DNA of 64,000 nt from an uncultured Erysipelotrichales bacterium (GTDB lineage Bacteria; Bacillota_I; Bacilli_A; Erysipelotrichales; Coprobacillaceae): positions 3,805 to 67,804 of the forward strand of contig CAJTTM010000014.1 in assembly GCA_910579135.1 (NCBI GenBank), read 5' to 3'. Shown in pieces: positions 45,701-55,287 of the stretch. The stretch's first letter is position 1. Each line of letters opens with the position of its first letter. The notes below the pieces were generated by a model. The model was not told where the DNA came from. It was given only the letters and a program-made list of their open reading frames with translations, and did not search any database. Position numbers and translations under genes: made by a program.

Positions 45701-48392
45701 ATACAGGATCATTTCCACTCATATATTCATTAAAAATATCTTTAACGAAACCAAGACATTCGTTATATTGATTAACTAAGTCTAAATGATCATTTTGTCT
45801 ACCATTTGTTCCAAGACGTAAATCTGGTCTTACTTTTGTAAGTGCTAAAGAGTGAGCTGGTGTATCGATTTCTGGTACAATATTCACTCCATAAACTCTT
45901 GATTCTTTAATAAACTCTTTAAATTCTTCTTTTGTATAATAAACATCTGTACTTGTTAAATCAGCTTTATTTTTACCATCATTCCCACCTTTTTTAATGT
46001 TAGATTCTAATCTAAATGCTGAATAAGCATCCATTTCATTTGGTGATAAATTCTCTAATGGAATTAAGTTATCATTTAAATGAATTTGGAAATCATTCAT
46101 TTTATACCAAGCCAGTTGTTGAACAACCTGTTTTAAATAATCCATTTTAAATGTTTTTCTACCAACATCTAAAACAAAACCACGTACTTTATAAAGAGGA
46201 TAATCTCTTGTTACTCCTTGAGGAATATCATTTGTTTGTTTAAGACTTTGTAAAATTGTTCTTGTTGCCCAATATGCTCCAGTAGTTGTTTCAGCTTCTA
46301 CTCTTACATAATTTTCAATTTCCATCAAATATCCTTCATCTTGAAGTCCTTTGCTTTTATCTGTTGTTAAAGTAAAATAGAAATCTCCCTTATTAACATG
46401 ACTTTGGTTTCCTACTACAACTTTTAATGTTTTACCTGTCATTTTCTTATAATCATCTACCATTGCATTTGCAATATCTTTTAATTGTTGATTTGCAATA
46501 ACAATCTTAGCTTGATTTCCAACAGTAAATCGACCTGTTGTTCCTTTCCATTCAGCTAATTCTGGTAAAATTTTAGGAGCTGTATTATCACTACTTTCTG
46601 TACTATATTGTCCAGGAATTCTTACAGAAATTTCTTTAAATTTATAATTTCTCTTAGAAGTTGCTGGACTATCTCCTCTTATCGTTTCTATTGTTTTATC
46701 TACAATTTTGAAAGAAACTTTTACTTCTTTATCAGAAATAGGTTGATAAATATTTAATTCATTATCAACAACTTGTTCTAAATCAGTTCCATTATATGTA
46801 ACTTCATACTCATTTTCTTCAGCAGTTTCAGTCGGTAAATGAACAACTAATTTTGAACTTCCTTTTTGAGGTGTTTCAACAGTAATCATATCCAATACTT
46901 CATCCATAGTTGGTCTTTGAATAATATTACCACCATAAATCTCTATTTCACTCACTGATACATTATTCCAATAAATAGAACTATCTGGATCTTGACCATC
47001 ATAATCATGAATGAATAGACGAACATAACGTGTTTGATAAACTCTATCTAATACAATTTTTTGTTCTTTTTTAGATGGTTGTTGTGTGAAAGTTTTGACA
47101 GTTTGCCAATTAGCTTCACCAGTTTGTTCATTTGTTAATTCATCAGCAATTTGAATTTCATAATTGGTTGCTTTTCTTTCCCACCAAAATACTTTAACAA
47201 CTTCTACATCCATTGATTTTCCTAAATCAACATAAATCCAATGTGGTTGATGAATAGCATTTGGATCAGAAGAACTACCATCAACAGCTGAAGCCCATCT
47301 ATTTGCTTTGGCAGTTGTATTCCCATCAACAACTTTTTCAGCACCTAATGAATCAGCTTCACGATCACTAGCAACTGCTACTTTATGTAAAGCAACGTTT
47401 TCTGCTGGATCTTGTTCATCTACATCTACATTAAAAATCTTAAACTCACAGCAAGAAACACTATTGTAACCATTCATTGATGTAACCTCAAGTTTAACGT
47501 AACGACCTCTCGCTTCTTCATCTAAAATGACTTCTGATTTTTTTCCACTACTTCCAGTTTTCGCAACTACAGGATGACCCCAATCAGTAGTACTATTAGA
47601 AACATAAATGTTATAATTTTTAGCATTAACACTATCACTTTCCCAAATCATTTGGAATTTATTCATTTCTGTTTCTTGCCCCAAATCAACATAAGCCCAT
47701 TGTGTTACACCTTGTTCTGATGACCATCTTGATACATCATCACCATCTGTCAACTTTGATGCAGGCATAGTTGAATATTGATTACTTGCTGTTACAGTTT
47801 TATTCAAAGCAAGATTTGATGTAGGATTTTTAACATTTTCTCTTGCATATATTTCCATTTCATAAATAGAAATTGAATTCCATGATCCATCACTATCTGG
47901 ATCTTTAGCGGTTGCTGAATCAATATATAATCTTACATAACGTGCTTGATACATTTGATCTAGCATTATTTCATCTTCTAAATTTTCTGGACGATCAGTA
48001 AATGTTTTAACAGTTTGCCAGTCTCCTTCTCCTGTTTGTGCATTTGTTAATGTATTTGCAATTTGAATCTTATATGCTGTTGCTTTTCTTGTTTCCCAAA
48101 AGACTTTGACAACATTAAAAGATTGATTTTCTCCTAAATCTATATAAATCCAATGAGGAGCATTTTGAACAGCACTTCCCCATCTTGAACTTCTTGATTT
48201 TGTATCTCCGTCGACAGCTAAAGCAGATCTTACAGAATTTGCTTCTTCAGAACTAGCTACCGCTGTTTTATTTAACGCTAAATTTGTTTCTTCTTTGGCC
48301 TTAACATTATTAACCTGTAACGAAAAAGTACTCGTTAAACACAAAGCAAAACCAATTAAGCATTTACCTATTTTAGGCATTAATTTCATCAT
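42789..48392 (-). CDS. Giant wall-anchored GH20 beta-N-acetylhexosaminidase with F5/8 modules
   Basis: 1867 residues, start supported by AGGAG nine bases upstream. Signal peptide 1-31; three F5/8-type (CBM32-like) modules at about 35-180, 190-325 and 330-490; a GH20b-like domain about 605-725; GH20 barrel about 730-1075 with the catalytic pair D909-E910 in HVGADEY; a LamG-like domain about 1100-1285; a fourth F5/8 module about 1415-1555; helical FIVAR-type stretches to about 1770; then a Pro/Lys/Thr linker, VLGDKV, and KTGD (1837-1840) with a membrane span and KKKKHS. It should release terminal GlcNAc or GalNAc from host glycans. It is second in an operon with the GH84 gene. Confidence 0.9.
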   Translation of the reverse strand: MMKLMPKIGKCLIGFALCLTSTFSLQVNNVKAKEETNLALNKTAVASSEEANSVRSALAVDGDTKSRSSRWGSAVQNAPHWIYIDLGENQSFNVVKVFWETRKATAYKIQIANTLTNAQTGEGDWQTVKTFTDRPENLEDEIMLDQMYQARYVRLYIDSATAKDPDSDGSWNSISIYEMEIYARENVKNPTSNLALNKTVTASNQYSTMPASKLTDGDDVSRWSSEQGVTQWAYVDLGQETEMNKFQMIWESDSVNAKNYNIYVSNSTTDWGHPVVAKTGSSGKKSEVILDEEARGRYVKLEVTSMNGYNSVSCCEFKIFNVDVDEQDPAENVALHKVAVASDREADSLGAEKVVDGNTTAKANRWASAVDGSSSDPNAIHQPHWIYVDLGKSMDVEVVKVFWWERKATNYEIQIADELTNEQTGEANWQTVKTFTQQPSKKEQKIVLDRVYQTRYVRLFIHDYDGQDPDSSIYWNNVSVSEIEIYGGNIIQRPTMDEVLDMITVETPQKGSSKLVVHLPTETAEENEYEVTYNGTDLEQVVDNELNIYQPISDKEVKVSFKIVDKTIETIRGDSPATSKRNYKFKEISVRIPGQYSTESSDNTAPKILPELAEWKGTTGRFTVGNQAKIVIANQQLKDIANAMVDDYKKMTGKTLKVVVGNQSHVNKGDFYFTLTTDKSKGLQDEGYLMEIENYVRVEAETTTGAYWATRTILQSLKQTNDIPQGVTRDYPLYKVRGFVLDVGRKTFKMDYLKQVVQQLAWYKMNDFQIHLNDNLIPLENLSPNEMDAYSAFRLESNIKKGGNDGKNKADLTSTDVYYTKEEFKEFIKESRVYGVNIVPEIDTPAHSLALTKVRPDLRLGTNGRQNDHLDLVNQYNECLGFVKDIFNEYMSGNDPVFDKDTIVHVGADEYSANQSRYVQFAKDMIKYVKETGRTARVWGSLSQSRRSQADVSQMTEVSENVQINLWNGSWANIDEMYELGFDLINCNDGHYYVVPAAGYYYDYLNDNTLYNLDINSISGFKVPAGDKQMVGGAFAVWNDMTDYLENGITEYDVYDRIDNAIPLFGAKLWGKGNQNLNQANETRRELGKAPNTNFEYKVESQENDIVNYPLDSFEDVSANGYDLTVGKNASIQSVDNKKALQLNGGESYVNTPLKTVGLGNDLRVKVKRTSNSTKEQILFESDYGTIKAVQKGTGKVGFSREGRDYSFDYELPLNEWVELEFKNVKDVTSLYVNGKKVDILGDDEVAAENKKLHATTMYPFERIGSQTHAFIGYVDDLRLGKDETMNSTMELDYVVEKAEFILNERHDKKLQEVVNEAKELFRKYNPTQAEIENLLDKLNTILNESKYAKADYTRVDKYLDLISDDLSMFTEQSVNRLERIVDSIRRDLPVTMQDVVDNYATQLEKALDELELKTKSNVNYIANDRLTANASSWQGNGAHPNKAIDDDPDTMWHTDWSITTFPHWISFTIDTPAKISGISYTPRSGAGNGTLLSYDVEVSDDGQNWRVIKSGDLERNDKTKEILFDTVTTQHIRLKFKSAVGVNGSAAEIKLHDGGVAADVLGLQELVKKAEKIENVGYTDETWIELKDEIEKANTLIHSDNPDPEVVEVEKRLLNEKMIKLHLNDNIKGVNKVDLYNQIQITNKVSNDILDMIIQSVADQFRISLDDATKELYNENATQEAVDLLYKQLKEVYELLLESKVDKSQLKETVHTATQFNQKDFTTESWNTLEKALKEANEMLDNKEASQNDVNQVEKALQDAIKALVKKTDDNKPTEPDKPTDPSKPADDENKPNKPSVDSDVLGDKVNTTNKEEPPVESNQTPNNKTTNNKNVISAKTGDDVMIAPYAVLAICAVGAYMIIRKKKHS

Positions 48393-48445
48393 GGATATTT
48401 TCTCCTTTACCTATAACAATTTTTATTAACTTATAAATTTTAAGT

Positions 48446-48478
48446 AGATAAAGGGTAATTTGTTACCACCCTTTATCT
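48446..48478 (-). other. Intergenic hairpin between GH84 and GH20 genes
   Basis: AGATAAAGGGT (48446-48456) pairs perfectly with ACCCTTTATCT (48468-48478); an alternative inner stem GGTAA/TTACC lies within it. No T-run follows on the minus strand, so it looks like an mRNA stabilising or processing hairpin and not a full terminator. Confidence 0.55.
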
Positions 48479-48501
48479 TAACAACTCTTTAACAATTCAT
48501 T

Positions 48502-51500
48502 TTATCCATGTTTTCTCTTTTTGATTGTCATATAAACACCTATTGCACAGATTGCAAGTATTACATATGGAGCTATCATGACATTATCTCCAGTTTTTGC
48601 ACCAATAATCTTATCATTATTTGTTGTTTTATTATTTATTGTTTGGTTTGGCTGTACTTTTGGCTCTTCTTTATTTGTTATATTAATTTTATCACCTAGT
48701 ACATCACTATCAATAGATGGTTTATTTGGGTTTTTATTATCATCTGTTTGATTTAATGATTTTAAAACCTCATCTAAAGCTTTTTGTAAATCTTGTGCAT
48801 ATTGATCGACAACTTTTTGTTCTTTAATATTCTTATTGTAATCAATAGAGGCAATCACTTTATTTAATGCTTCCACCTTTTTCGTATCAAATAGAGATAA
48901 ATCTTCTGGTACTTTATTTAAGATTTCTTGAACCTTACTATAATCAGCAGCCTTATATACTAACGTTTCTAAAGTTTCTTCATATGCAACCTTAACTTTA
49001 TTAAATTGATCTAATGATAAATCTTCATTCATTCCCATTAAATCATCATATGCTTGCTTATACTCTTTATAACTTTCTTCAGTATAATCAGCATTATCCT
49101 TTAATTTCAAGTTTTGAATATACTCTTTCCAAACCTTTGTACCACTAAGTTCTAACTTATCCATAGCTTGTTGAAGTTTTGTTATCATATTTGTAACATC
49201 TTCTTCACTACCATCAATAATCACTTGATTAGCATCTTTCATAAGATCAGCAACTATTTGATAAGATGCTTTTGTATACAATGATTTATCCAACTTATCT
49301 ACTTTACTCATAATTTCTTTAAGTGCAGTTATATTAACAAGTTCTGTCTTTGCTTTTGTAATATTTTCAGCATGCATAGCATATTGATCTCTTGTTGTAT
49401 TTTCAACTGCTGTTTTAGCATCTTTAATAGCTTTTTGAAGTTTATTATAAGAATCTGTTGTATAATTCTTACCATCAACTTTCATTGCATCCTTAATAAT
49501 TTCTTCAAGTAAATCACTATTAGGAACTAATGCTTGCTTTTTCTCATTGATAACTTTTAATTGATTAGCAATTTCTTCTTTCGTTCCATTTTCTAATAAT
49601 TTTTTACCATCATTAATAGCTTGTGTATAAGCATCAAATGTTACTTTTGTATAAAGTTCACCATTATATGTCTTATATTCATCAATAGTCTCATTTAATT
49701 CAACAACACTAATTAATGCATCTCTTGCTTTTTCTAAGTCTTCAACCAATTTTTTAAATGTCATTGGAGTTGTCTTATCACCTTCAATTGCTGTTTCTAT
49801 AGCTTCTTTGGCTTGTGTATAAGCATCAAATGTTACTTTTGTATAATCAGAAGCATTACGTTGAAGTTTATCTTCTTTTTCAAGAAGTAAGATAGCATTT
49901 TCTTTATGATATTTTGAATATTCTAATTTATCTTTCTTTTCTGTTAATTGAAGAATTAACTTTTCTGCTACTTTTTGAGATAAATTTTCCTTATCTTCAA
50001 AAGCTTCTTTTGCTAAATTATAACTTTCTAAATAATTATTATAACTAGCAAATGTATAATAATGTTCTTCATTAGATACCTTTGTATCTAATAATGCTTT
50101 TAATTCTGTACCCGTATATTTTATTTCTGGTTTTTCAATTGCCATTCTTAATTGTCCAGTAGCATTTTCAATTGATACCTTAGAAGCATAAGCATTGTTA
50201 TATACTTCATTTGCTAAACTTAAAGCATCTTCATAATTCTTCTTAGAAGTATCTGTCCATGTTGAAGTATCTACTGATTGATCAATCAATGCTTTAAGAG
50301 CAGCTCTTGCTTCAGTTGTATCTTCAACATTTTTAGATGTTGCAATTTCAAGAATTTCAGGAATAGTATCTTCCCATATAACTTTCATCTCCTTAATTGT
50401 CACATCTTCAGGAATATTAAATTCAGTAACTGTTTGATTTAATTTTCCTAATAAAATATCCTCTGTTTCAAAACTTCCGTCATTAAGTTTTGTATAAACT
50501 TTTGCATAAACCTCAGCTTGACTAGGTGTACCCTCAGAAACAATTCTAACACTTCTAACACCGTTTGGTTTAGACAATACATATCTAAAAGAACTATTTT
50601 TAGCACTTGATTTATATGCTGTTGTATAATCTCCATCTAACATATATGATGGAAGTTTACCGTTTTCTTCAATATTTTCACTAATAATACTACGTGTTGA
50701 TTCTGGTGATACATATTCACCATTATTAATTGTAATTTCATAGAAAGCAGGGAATCTATGTCTATATGGTGCTGTAAATCTAACTCTTAGATATCTTCCT
50801 GTTGCACTATCATCTTCAACAGTTCCTTCTTTATACATATTTCCTGGATTCTTACTATCATGAATAAGTTCATCATAATTTTTAGCTACAACATTCATAT
50901 CATTACTATCATTTTCTTGTCCATCACCAATAGTTAAGACAGGTACCCAATTATCTCCATCAGGATCATTAGATACTTCAAAGACAGCATCTCTAATATA
51001 ATCTTTTTCTGTTTCTTTTACATAATATCTTAAATTATGAATTGTTCTTTCTTGACCTAAATCAAAGATAACATATGCTGGAGTTGCTCCATTATCAACA
51101 ACTGGATAATCTCCAATACATGCTTTTGTTGTTAAATCACCATCAAAAATTTTATATGAATCTTTTAAATTACGCATATCTTGAGTTGTTCCATATGCTG
51201 CATTAATACCCATATTTGTTTTATAGAATTCAGGTGATGAAACTTGATTATATACCAATTCAAATTGATTAATAACAATAGCTTTATTACTTTGAGCATT
51301 ATTAATAATTCTTATATATCTAGCATCTTTATTTACAACATCATTTTTGTTATTTATTTCATGCCATTCTATTGCATTTGTTGAATATTCAATACTTAAA
51401 TCGTTATTTAATCCTGTAATATCATATGATAAACTTTCCATTTTAAATATATCTGTCATTTCAAGACCAATATATTCTCCTGAAGCAAGTTCAATATTTC

Positions 51501-54500
51501 CACTTGTTAATTGATATAAATTATCATTGAAGTTTGATAAAATTGGACTCTTTTCAATATTAGTATACAAATATTTAGTTGTTCCTTCATTCTTACTTGC
51601 ATTAAGATTTAAATCTTCAACTTCAAATTCATAAACTTTCCACCATTTATGAGTTCCAAAGTTATCTCCTTGTGGATCACTTAAATTAACTAAACGTACT
51701 TTTGTTGCCAAAACACCATTTCCATTTACAATAAGTTCAGCACCTGCATTATCAAAAGATTGTATCTCATGCCATTGTCCATCTGTTCCAAAGTATTCAA
51801 TAACTCCCTTTGTAACATTATCTCCACCATCTTGTGTTAATTTAATTTCACCAACACGAATAACATCACTATATTCTATAGTTAAATTAGCATTAACAGG
51901 AATTGTATCTTTACAGCCACCATTATTATGATCTGGTAAAATTGTATAGTCATTATTTAAATGTGCAAATGTTCCTTTATCCCCATCAATAATTTTTTCT
52001 AATGGACCATATGAAGCACTATTTAAAGCAATTCCTACTCCATTTGCAACAATTGTTTTTGTAATATCTTCTGGATTTGTTGCAGAAGCCTCTGTGACTT
52101 CAATTTCATATAACTTCCACCATTTACGTGTTCCATAAGTATCATTATTGGCATCAGTTGTATTTTCAAAGCGAATAGCTGTTGCAGTGACTCCATTTCC
52201 ATTAACTGTCAATGTTGCTCCTGCACCACTAAATGTTTCTAATTCATGCCATTGTCCATCTGTTCCTAAATATTCAACACGTCCGTTTGTTATCTTATCA
52301 CCACTGTCTTGAGTCATTTTGATTGTATCAAGTTTCATAGCACGGCTAAAATTAACTTTTACTTTAGCTCCAACAGGTATTGTATCTTTTGAACGATTAT
52401 CACTTGAAGATGGTAATCCACTTGCTAAAACACTATAATCATTATTTAAATGTGCATATGTTGATGTATTTCCATCAACAATATTGTTAAGAGCTCCTCC
52501 TGCTACTCCTAATTGCTCAAGTTCAACGGTTAATGTCACTTCATCACTAGGTTTTTCACTAGGTACGTCAGTAAGCGTTTTGACTTTAAACTCTCCTAAT
52601 CTCCACCAGATAGGACGTTCTCCATCTATAACAAGACGAATTGCACTTGTATATATTTTTTTATCACTTAAATCAATATCTTGATGAAGTTGTTGATTAA
52701 TGGTAACACCTTCAATAGCAATCCATTTTCCTTTATTATCTAAATATTCTAAATGTCCTTCATGAATGGCGTCACCATTTAAACTATAAGCTTGTGCAAA
52801 ATCAACACCTGTTACAAAATCATATTTACCTAAATTATATTGAACATAATCTCCTGGTAAAACTGAATTACCACCAGCATGATGAAGATGCGCTTCAACA
52901 ACTTGTTTTTGTGCAGTTGTTCCTTCAGTTTTTCCTAACACACCATCACATAATTGACCATCATTAAGATCTCTAATACCTACATTTTCTAAAACCAAAT
53001 TTGTTTTATATCCTTTTTCCTCTGGTGTTATACCATTTGGATTCATAGAAACTTCTGCTTGTAAAGTACAATATTCTGCTAAAGTATTAATGAATGGAAC
53101 AATATGTTGAACTCCAACTTCTGCTCTTTCATAATAATCAACATATAAGAACTTATGCCCCTTACTCTTATCAAACGCTGCTTTCCCTTCACTATTATAC
53201 TTCAAAAGTCCAGACACATCACCTTTTTGTGCAGATTCAACACCATTTAAATATGCGAAAACTGCATCTAGTGTATCTTCCCAACAATCAAGAAATACTC
53301 CCATTTGTTCACGTTCTAACAAGCCTTCATTACCTGAAGTTTTGAAAGCTTTTACTGCATCTTTTAAAGTTTCAAATTCTGATCTTACTTTTGTATAATC
53401 TTCATCAGTTAATGTTCCATTTTTTAATTTATTAACAAAATCATTTAATATTGGTTTTAATTCAACTGATTCTTCAAGTTTTGTTACTCTTCCATCCATA
53501 TTTTGATTAATCATATGTTTTGATAATTCTTTTAAAGCATTTGATGCTCCTGTTTCTATTGCAGAATTATGATCCACATATTTAAAAGAATCTTCATAGG
53601 CTTGATCGGCCTCGTCTTCAGTCCAAATATGCCATGAATAAGTAGCATTACCAAAAATAGCTACCTTACTTGGTTTAGATTGTTGCATTGGATTTAAAAT
53701 AATTCCTTGGATATTACTTGGATTAACCCCTGCATGAAGGAACGTTTTATATCCACCCATAATCAAATGTGAATGTGAGTTATCTGAACATGGCCAGTTA
53801 ATCCACATATAAGGTCCACGTCCTGTATTTTGAGTAAATGTATTCGTAAAGTTTGTTGTAACTTCTCCCCAAATTCTTCCACCAGTCATAACAATTTGTA
53901 CGTCATCAGGATTTGTTTGTTTTAATGGTGTAAACTCAGCAGAAGAACCATTTCCCATATAATCAAACGGAACAAAAGGAATTGTTGTTTTCATATCTGG
54001 ATATTCTCTTTTGACTTCTCCTTTTAACCAAGTTGTTAAATCATTTAAAATTTTCTTTTCATTTTCTCCACCAGGATTAACAAAGTCATCTGCTAAAAGA
54101 GCAATTTGTCTTGCACCACGATCAATAACTTGTTTATATTTTGCTTTTAATGCTGCCAAAGAAGCATCATAATTATTAAAATTGAATGAATTCCCATGTG
54201 GAAATGGATGTAATGCAAAAACAAATCTACATTTAGAGTCATTTCCTGCTTTTACTAATGGATCTATTTTATTTTTGATTTCATCATCAGTATATAATAC
54301 ATTCCATTGTGTACGATGTTTTGGGTCATCCTTTGGAGCATAGAAATAAGAGTTTAATTTATAATATCCTCCCCACTTCATAAGATCACAACGATCGCTT
54401 GTTGACCATGGGTTTCCATAATATCCTTCAATAAACCCTCTACTTTTAACATCTGCATAATCTTCTATAGTTAAGTTCAAAATTGTGCGACTATCCATTT

Positions 54501-54999
54501 GTGCGAATATATGATATAAAGTTGTCAAACCATAAAAGGCTGCATCTGTATCTCTTCCCAAAACAACAATTGTACCATTATCTATTGACAAATAATACGA
54601 ATCTAATTTTGCAAATAATGCACTTTTATCTGTCTTTACATACTCATCAGCAACATCGTGAGAATTATATATACCAACAAGTATATTTGTCGTTGTTTCA
54701 GTATCTCCAATTTCTGTCCCGTTTTTTACGTTTAATTTTTTTAACGCTGCGACTTCCTTTAATCGTTCTTTTGTTTCTTTATCAATTCCATCTCCAAAAA
54801 CCACATTAAGATTATCTCTTAGAATAAAATCTTGACCTGTGTAATGAATCGAATGTGGAATTGGATAAAGCTCATATTCCTTTGTACTTTGTGTTCCTTC
54901 TAATGCATTAACATTTGTCAGCATTGAACTGCTTGTAAAGTTCAAAGTACAAAATGCTAAAGAACTTGCAATTACCACTTTTAAAAATTTCTTCAACAC
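48502..54999 (-). CDS. Giant wall-anchored GH84 family enzyme (NagH/NagJ-type hyaluronidase or O-GlcNAcase)
   Basis: 2165 residues from a GTG at 54997-54999 with GGGAGG ten bases upstream; upstream codons lie in the leader. Signal peptide 1-32. GH84 N-terminal and catalytic domains span about 40-460, with GFIEGYYGNPWS (188 on) and the catalytic Asp pair D304-D305 in ALLADDF. Then a helical domain, several F5/8-type galactose-binding-like modules (two similar ones with YAHLNNDY/FAHLNNDY), about eight FIVAR-type helical repeats (about 1560-2060), VLGDKI and the anchor AKTGD (K2135). Substrates are GlcNAc on mucin, O-glycans or hyaluronan; which one cannot be decided. First gene of an operon controlled by an RNA antiterminator site. 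Confidence 0.92.
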   Translation of the reverse strand: MLKKFLKVVIASSLAFCTLNFTSSSMLTNVNALEGTQSTKEYELYPIPHSIHYTGQDFILRDNLNVVFGDGIDKETKERLKEVAALKKLNVKNGTEIGDTETTTNILVGIYNSHDVADEYVKTDKSALFAKLDSYYLSIDNGTIVVLGRDTDAAFYGLTTLYHIFAQMDSRTILNLTIEDYADVKSRGFIEGYYGNPWSTSDRCDLMKWGGYYKLNSYFYAPKDDPKHRTQWNVLYTDDEIKNKIDPLVKAGNDSKCRFVFALHPFPHGNSFNFNNYDASLAALKAKYKQVIDRGARQIALLADDFVNPGGENEKKILNDLTTWLKGEVKREYPDMKTTIPFVPFDYMGNGSSAEFTPLKQTNPDDVQIVMTGGRIWGEVTTNFTNTFTQNTGRGPYMWINWPCSDNSHSHLIMGGYKTFLHAGVNPSNIQGIILNPMQQSKPSKVAIFGNATYSWHIWTEDEADQAYEDSFKYVDHNSAIETGASNALKELSKHMINQNMDGRVTKLEESVELKPILNDFVNKLKNGTLTDEDYTKVRSEFETLKDAVKAFKTSGNEGLLEREQMGVFLDCWEDTLDAVFAYLNGVESAQKGDVSGLLKYNSEGKAAFDKSKGHKFLYVDYYERAEVGVQHIVPFINTLAEYCTLQAEVSMNPNGITPEEKGYKTNLVLENVGIRDLNDGQLCDGVLGKTEGTTAQKQVVEAHLHHAGGNSVLPGDYVQYNLGKYDFVTGVDFAQAYSLNGDAIHEGHLEYLDNKGKWIAIEGVTINQQLHQDIDLSDKKIYTSAIRLVIDGERPIWWRLGEFKVKTLTDVPSEKPSDEVTLTVELEQLGVAGGALNNIVDGNTSTYAHLNNDYSVLASGLPSSSDNRSKDTIPVGAKVKVNFSRAMKLDTIKMTQDSGDKITNGRVEYLGTDGQWHELETFSGAGATLTVNGNGVTATAIRFENTTDANNDTYGTRKWWKLYEIEVTEASATNPEDITKTIVANGVGIALNSASYGPLEKIIDGDKGTFAHLNNDYTILPDHNNGGCKDTIPVNANLTIEYSDVIRVGEIKLTQDGGDNVTKGVIEYFGTDGQWHEIQSFDNAGAELIVNGNGVLATKVRLVNLSDPQGDNFGTHKWWKVYEFEVEDLNLNASKNEGTTKYLYTNIEKSPILSNFNDNLYQLTSGNIELASGEYIGLEMTDIFKMESLSYDITGLNNDLSIEYSTNAIEWHEINNKNDVVNKDARYIRIINNAQSNKAIVINQFELVYNQVSSPEFYKTNMGINAAYGTTQDMRNLKDSYKIFDGDLTTKACIGDYPVVDNGATPAYVIFDLGQERTIHNLRYYVKETEKDYIRDAVFEVSNDPDGDNWVPVLTIGDGQENDSNDMNVVAKNYDELIHDSKNPGNMYKEGTVEDDSATGRYLRVRFTAPYRHRFPAFYEITINNGEYVSPESTRSIISENIEENGKLPSYMLDGDYTTAYKSSAKNSSFRYVLSKPNGVRSVRIVSEGTPSQAEVYAKVYTKLNDGSFETEDILLGKLNQTVTEFNIPEDVTIKEMKVIWEDTIPEILEIATSKNVEDTTEARAALKALIDQSVDTSTWTDTSKKNYEDALSLANEVYNNAYASKVSIENATGQLRMAIEKPEIKYTGTELKALLDTKVSNEEHYYTFASYNNYLESYNLAKEAFEDKENLSQKVAEKLILQLTEKKDKLEYSKYHKENAILLLEKEDKLQRNASDYTKVTFDAYTQAKEAIETAIEGDKTTPMTFKKLVEDLEKARDALISVVELNETIDEYKTYNGELYTKVTFDAYTQAINDGKKLLENGTKEEIANQLKVINEKKQALVPNSDLLEEIIKDAMKVDGKNYTTDSYNKLQKAIKDAKTAVENTTRDQYAMHAENITKAKTELVNITALKEIMSKVDKLDKSLYTKASYQIVADLMKDANQVIIDGSEEDVTNMITKLQQAMDKLELSGTKVWKEYIQNLKLKDNADYTEESYKEYKQAYDDLMGMNEDLSLDQFNKVKVAYEETLETLVYKAADYSKVQEILNKVPEDLSLFDTKKVEALNKVIASIDYNKNIKEQKVVDQYAQDLQKALDEVLKSLNQTDDNKNPNKPSIDSDVLGDKINITNKEEPKVQPNQTINNKTTNNDKIIGAKTGDNVMIAPYVILAICAIGVYMTIKKRKHG

Positions 55000-55091
55000 T
55001 TTCTTATTTCCTCCCTTTTTTAAAATATCATTGAATACACTTCTATAAATTCCTTTTTTCCCTCCTTTTTCTCTTTTGATTTTGAACAAAC

Positions 55092-55140
55092 AAAAAGCAA
55101 GACTAAAAAGCAATAATAAAAAATGCTTTTTAGGTCTTGC
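55092..55140 (-). terminator. Leader terminator of the GH84-GH20 operon
   Basis: GCAAGAC-TAAAAAGCA (55097-55112) pairs with TGCTTTTTA-g-GTCTTGC (55124-55140) with one bulge; the minus strand continues TTTTTGTTTG. It lies between promoter and start codon and overlaps the antiterminator site, so it is a conditional terminator. Confidence 0.88.
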
Positions 55141-55162
55141 CTAATTGAATAGTCACAATCCT
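55132..55162 (-). promoter_or_regulatory. LicT/SacY-type ribonucleic antiterminator (RAT) site
   Basis: On the minus strand the leader reads AGGATTGTGACT, eight variable bases, then TAGGCAAGACCT, with AAAAAGC following. This matches the RAT consensus (AGGATTGTTACTG...AGGCAAGACCTAAA) bound by BglG/LicT/SacY proteins. Its 3' half is the 5' arm of the terminator stem, so binding of the protein would block termination. The regulator gene is not in the window. Confidence 0.87.
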
Positions 55163-55171
55163 ATATAAATA

Positions 55172-55201
55172 AGTATACTTCATGTTCATGATATCTGTCA
55201 A
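55172..55201 (-). promoter_or_regulatory. Promoter of the GH84-GH20 operon
   Basis: TTGACA (55196-55201), an 18-base spacer and TATACT (55172-55177) on the minus strand, ten bases before the antiterminator site. Near-consensus. Confidence 0.8.
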
Positions 55202-55287
55202 TTTATTTATTAAAATAAATTACTTTTCTATATTGTAACATTCTCTTTTTACAACTATTTTTATTTTCTTATTCATTTTACTCGTCA

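Noticed and set aside
54483..54809. 108-residue plus-strand ORF
   Set aside because: Antisense to the GH84 N-terminal domain, low-complexity composition, no ribosome site.
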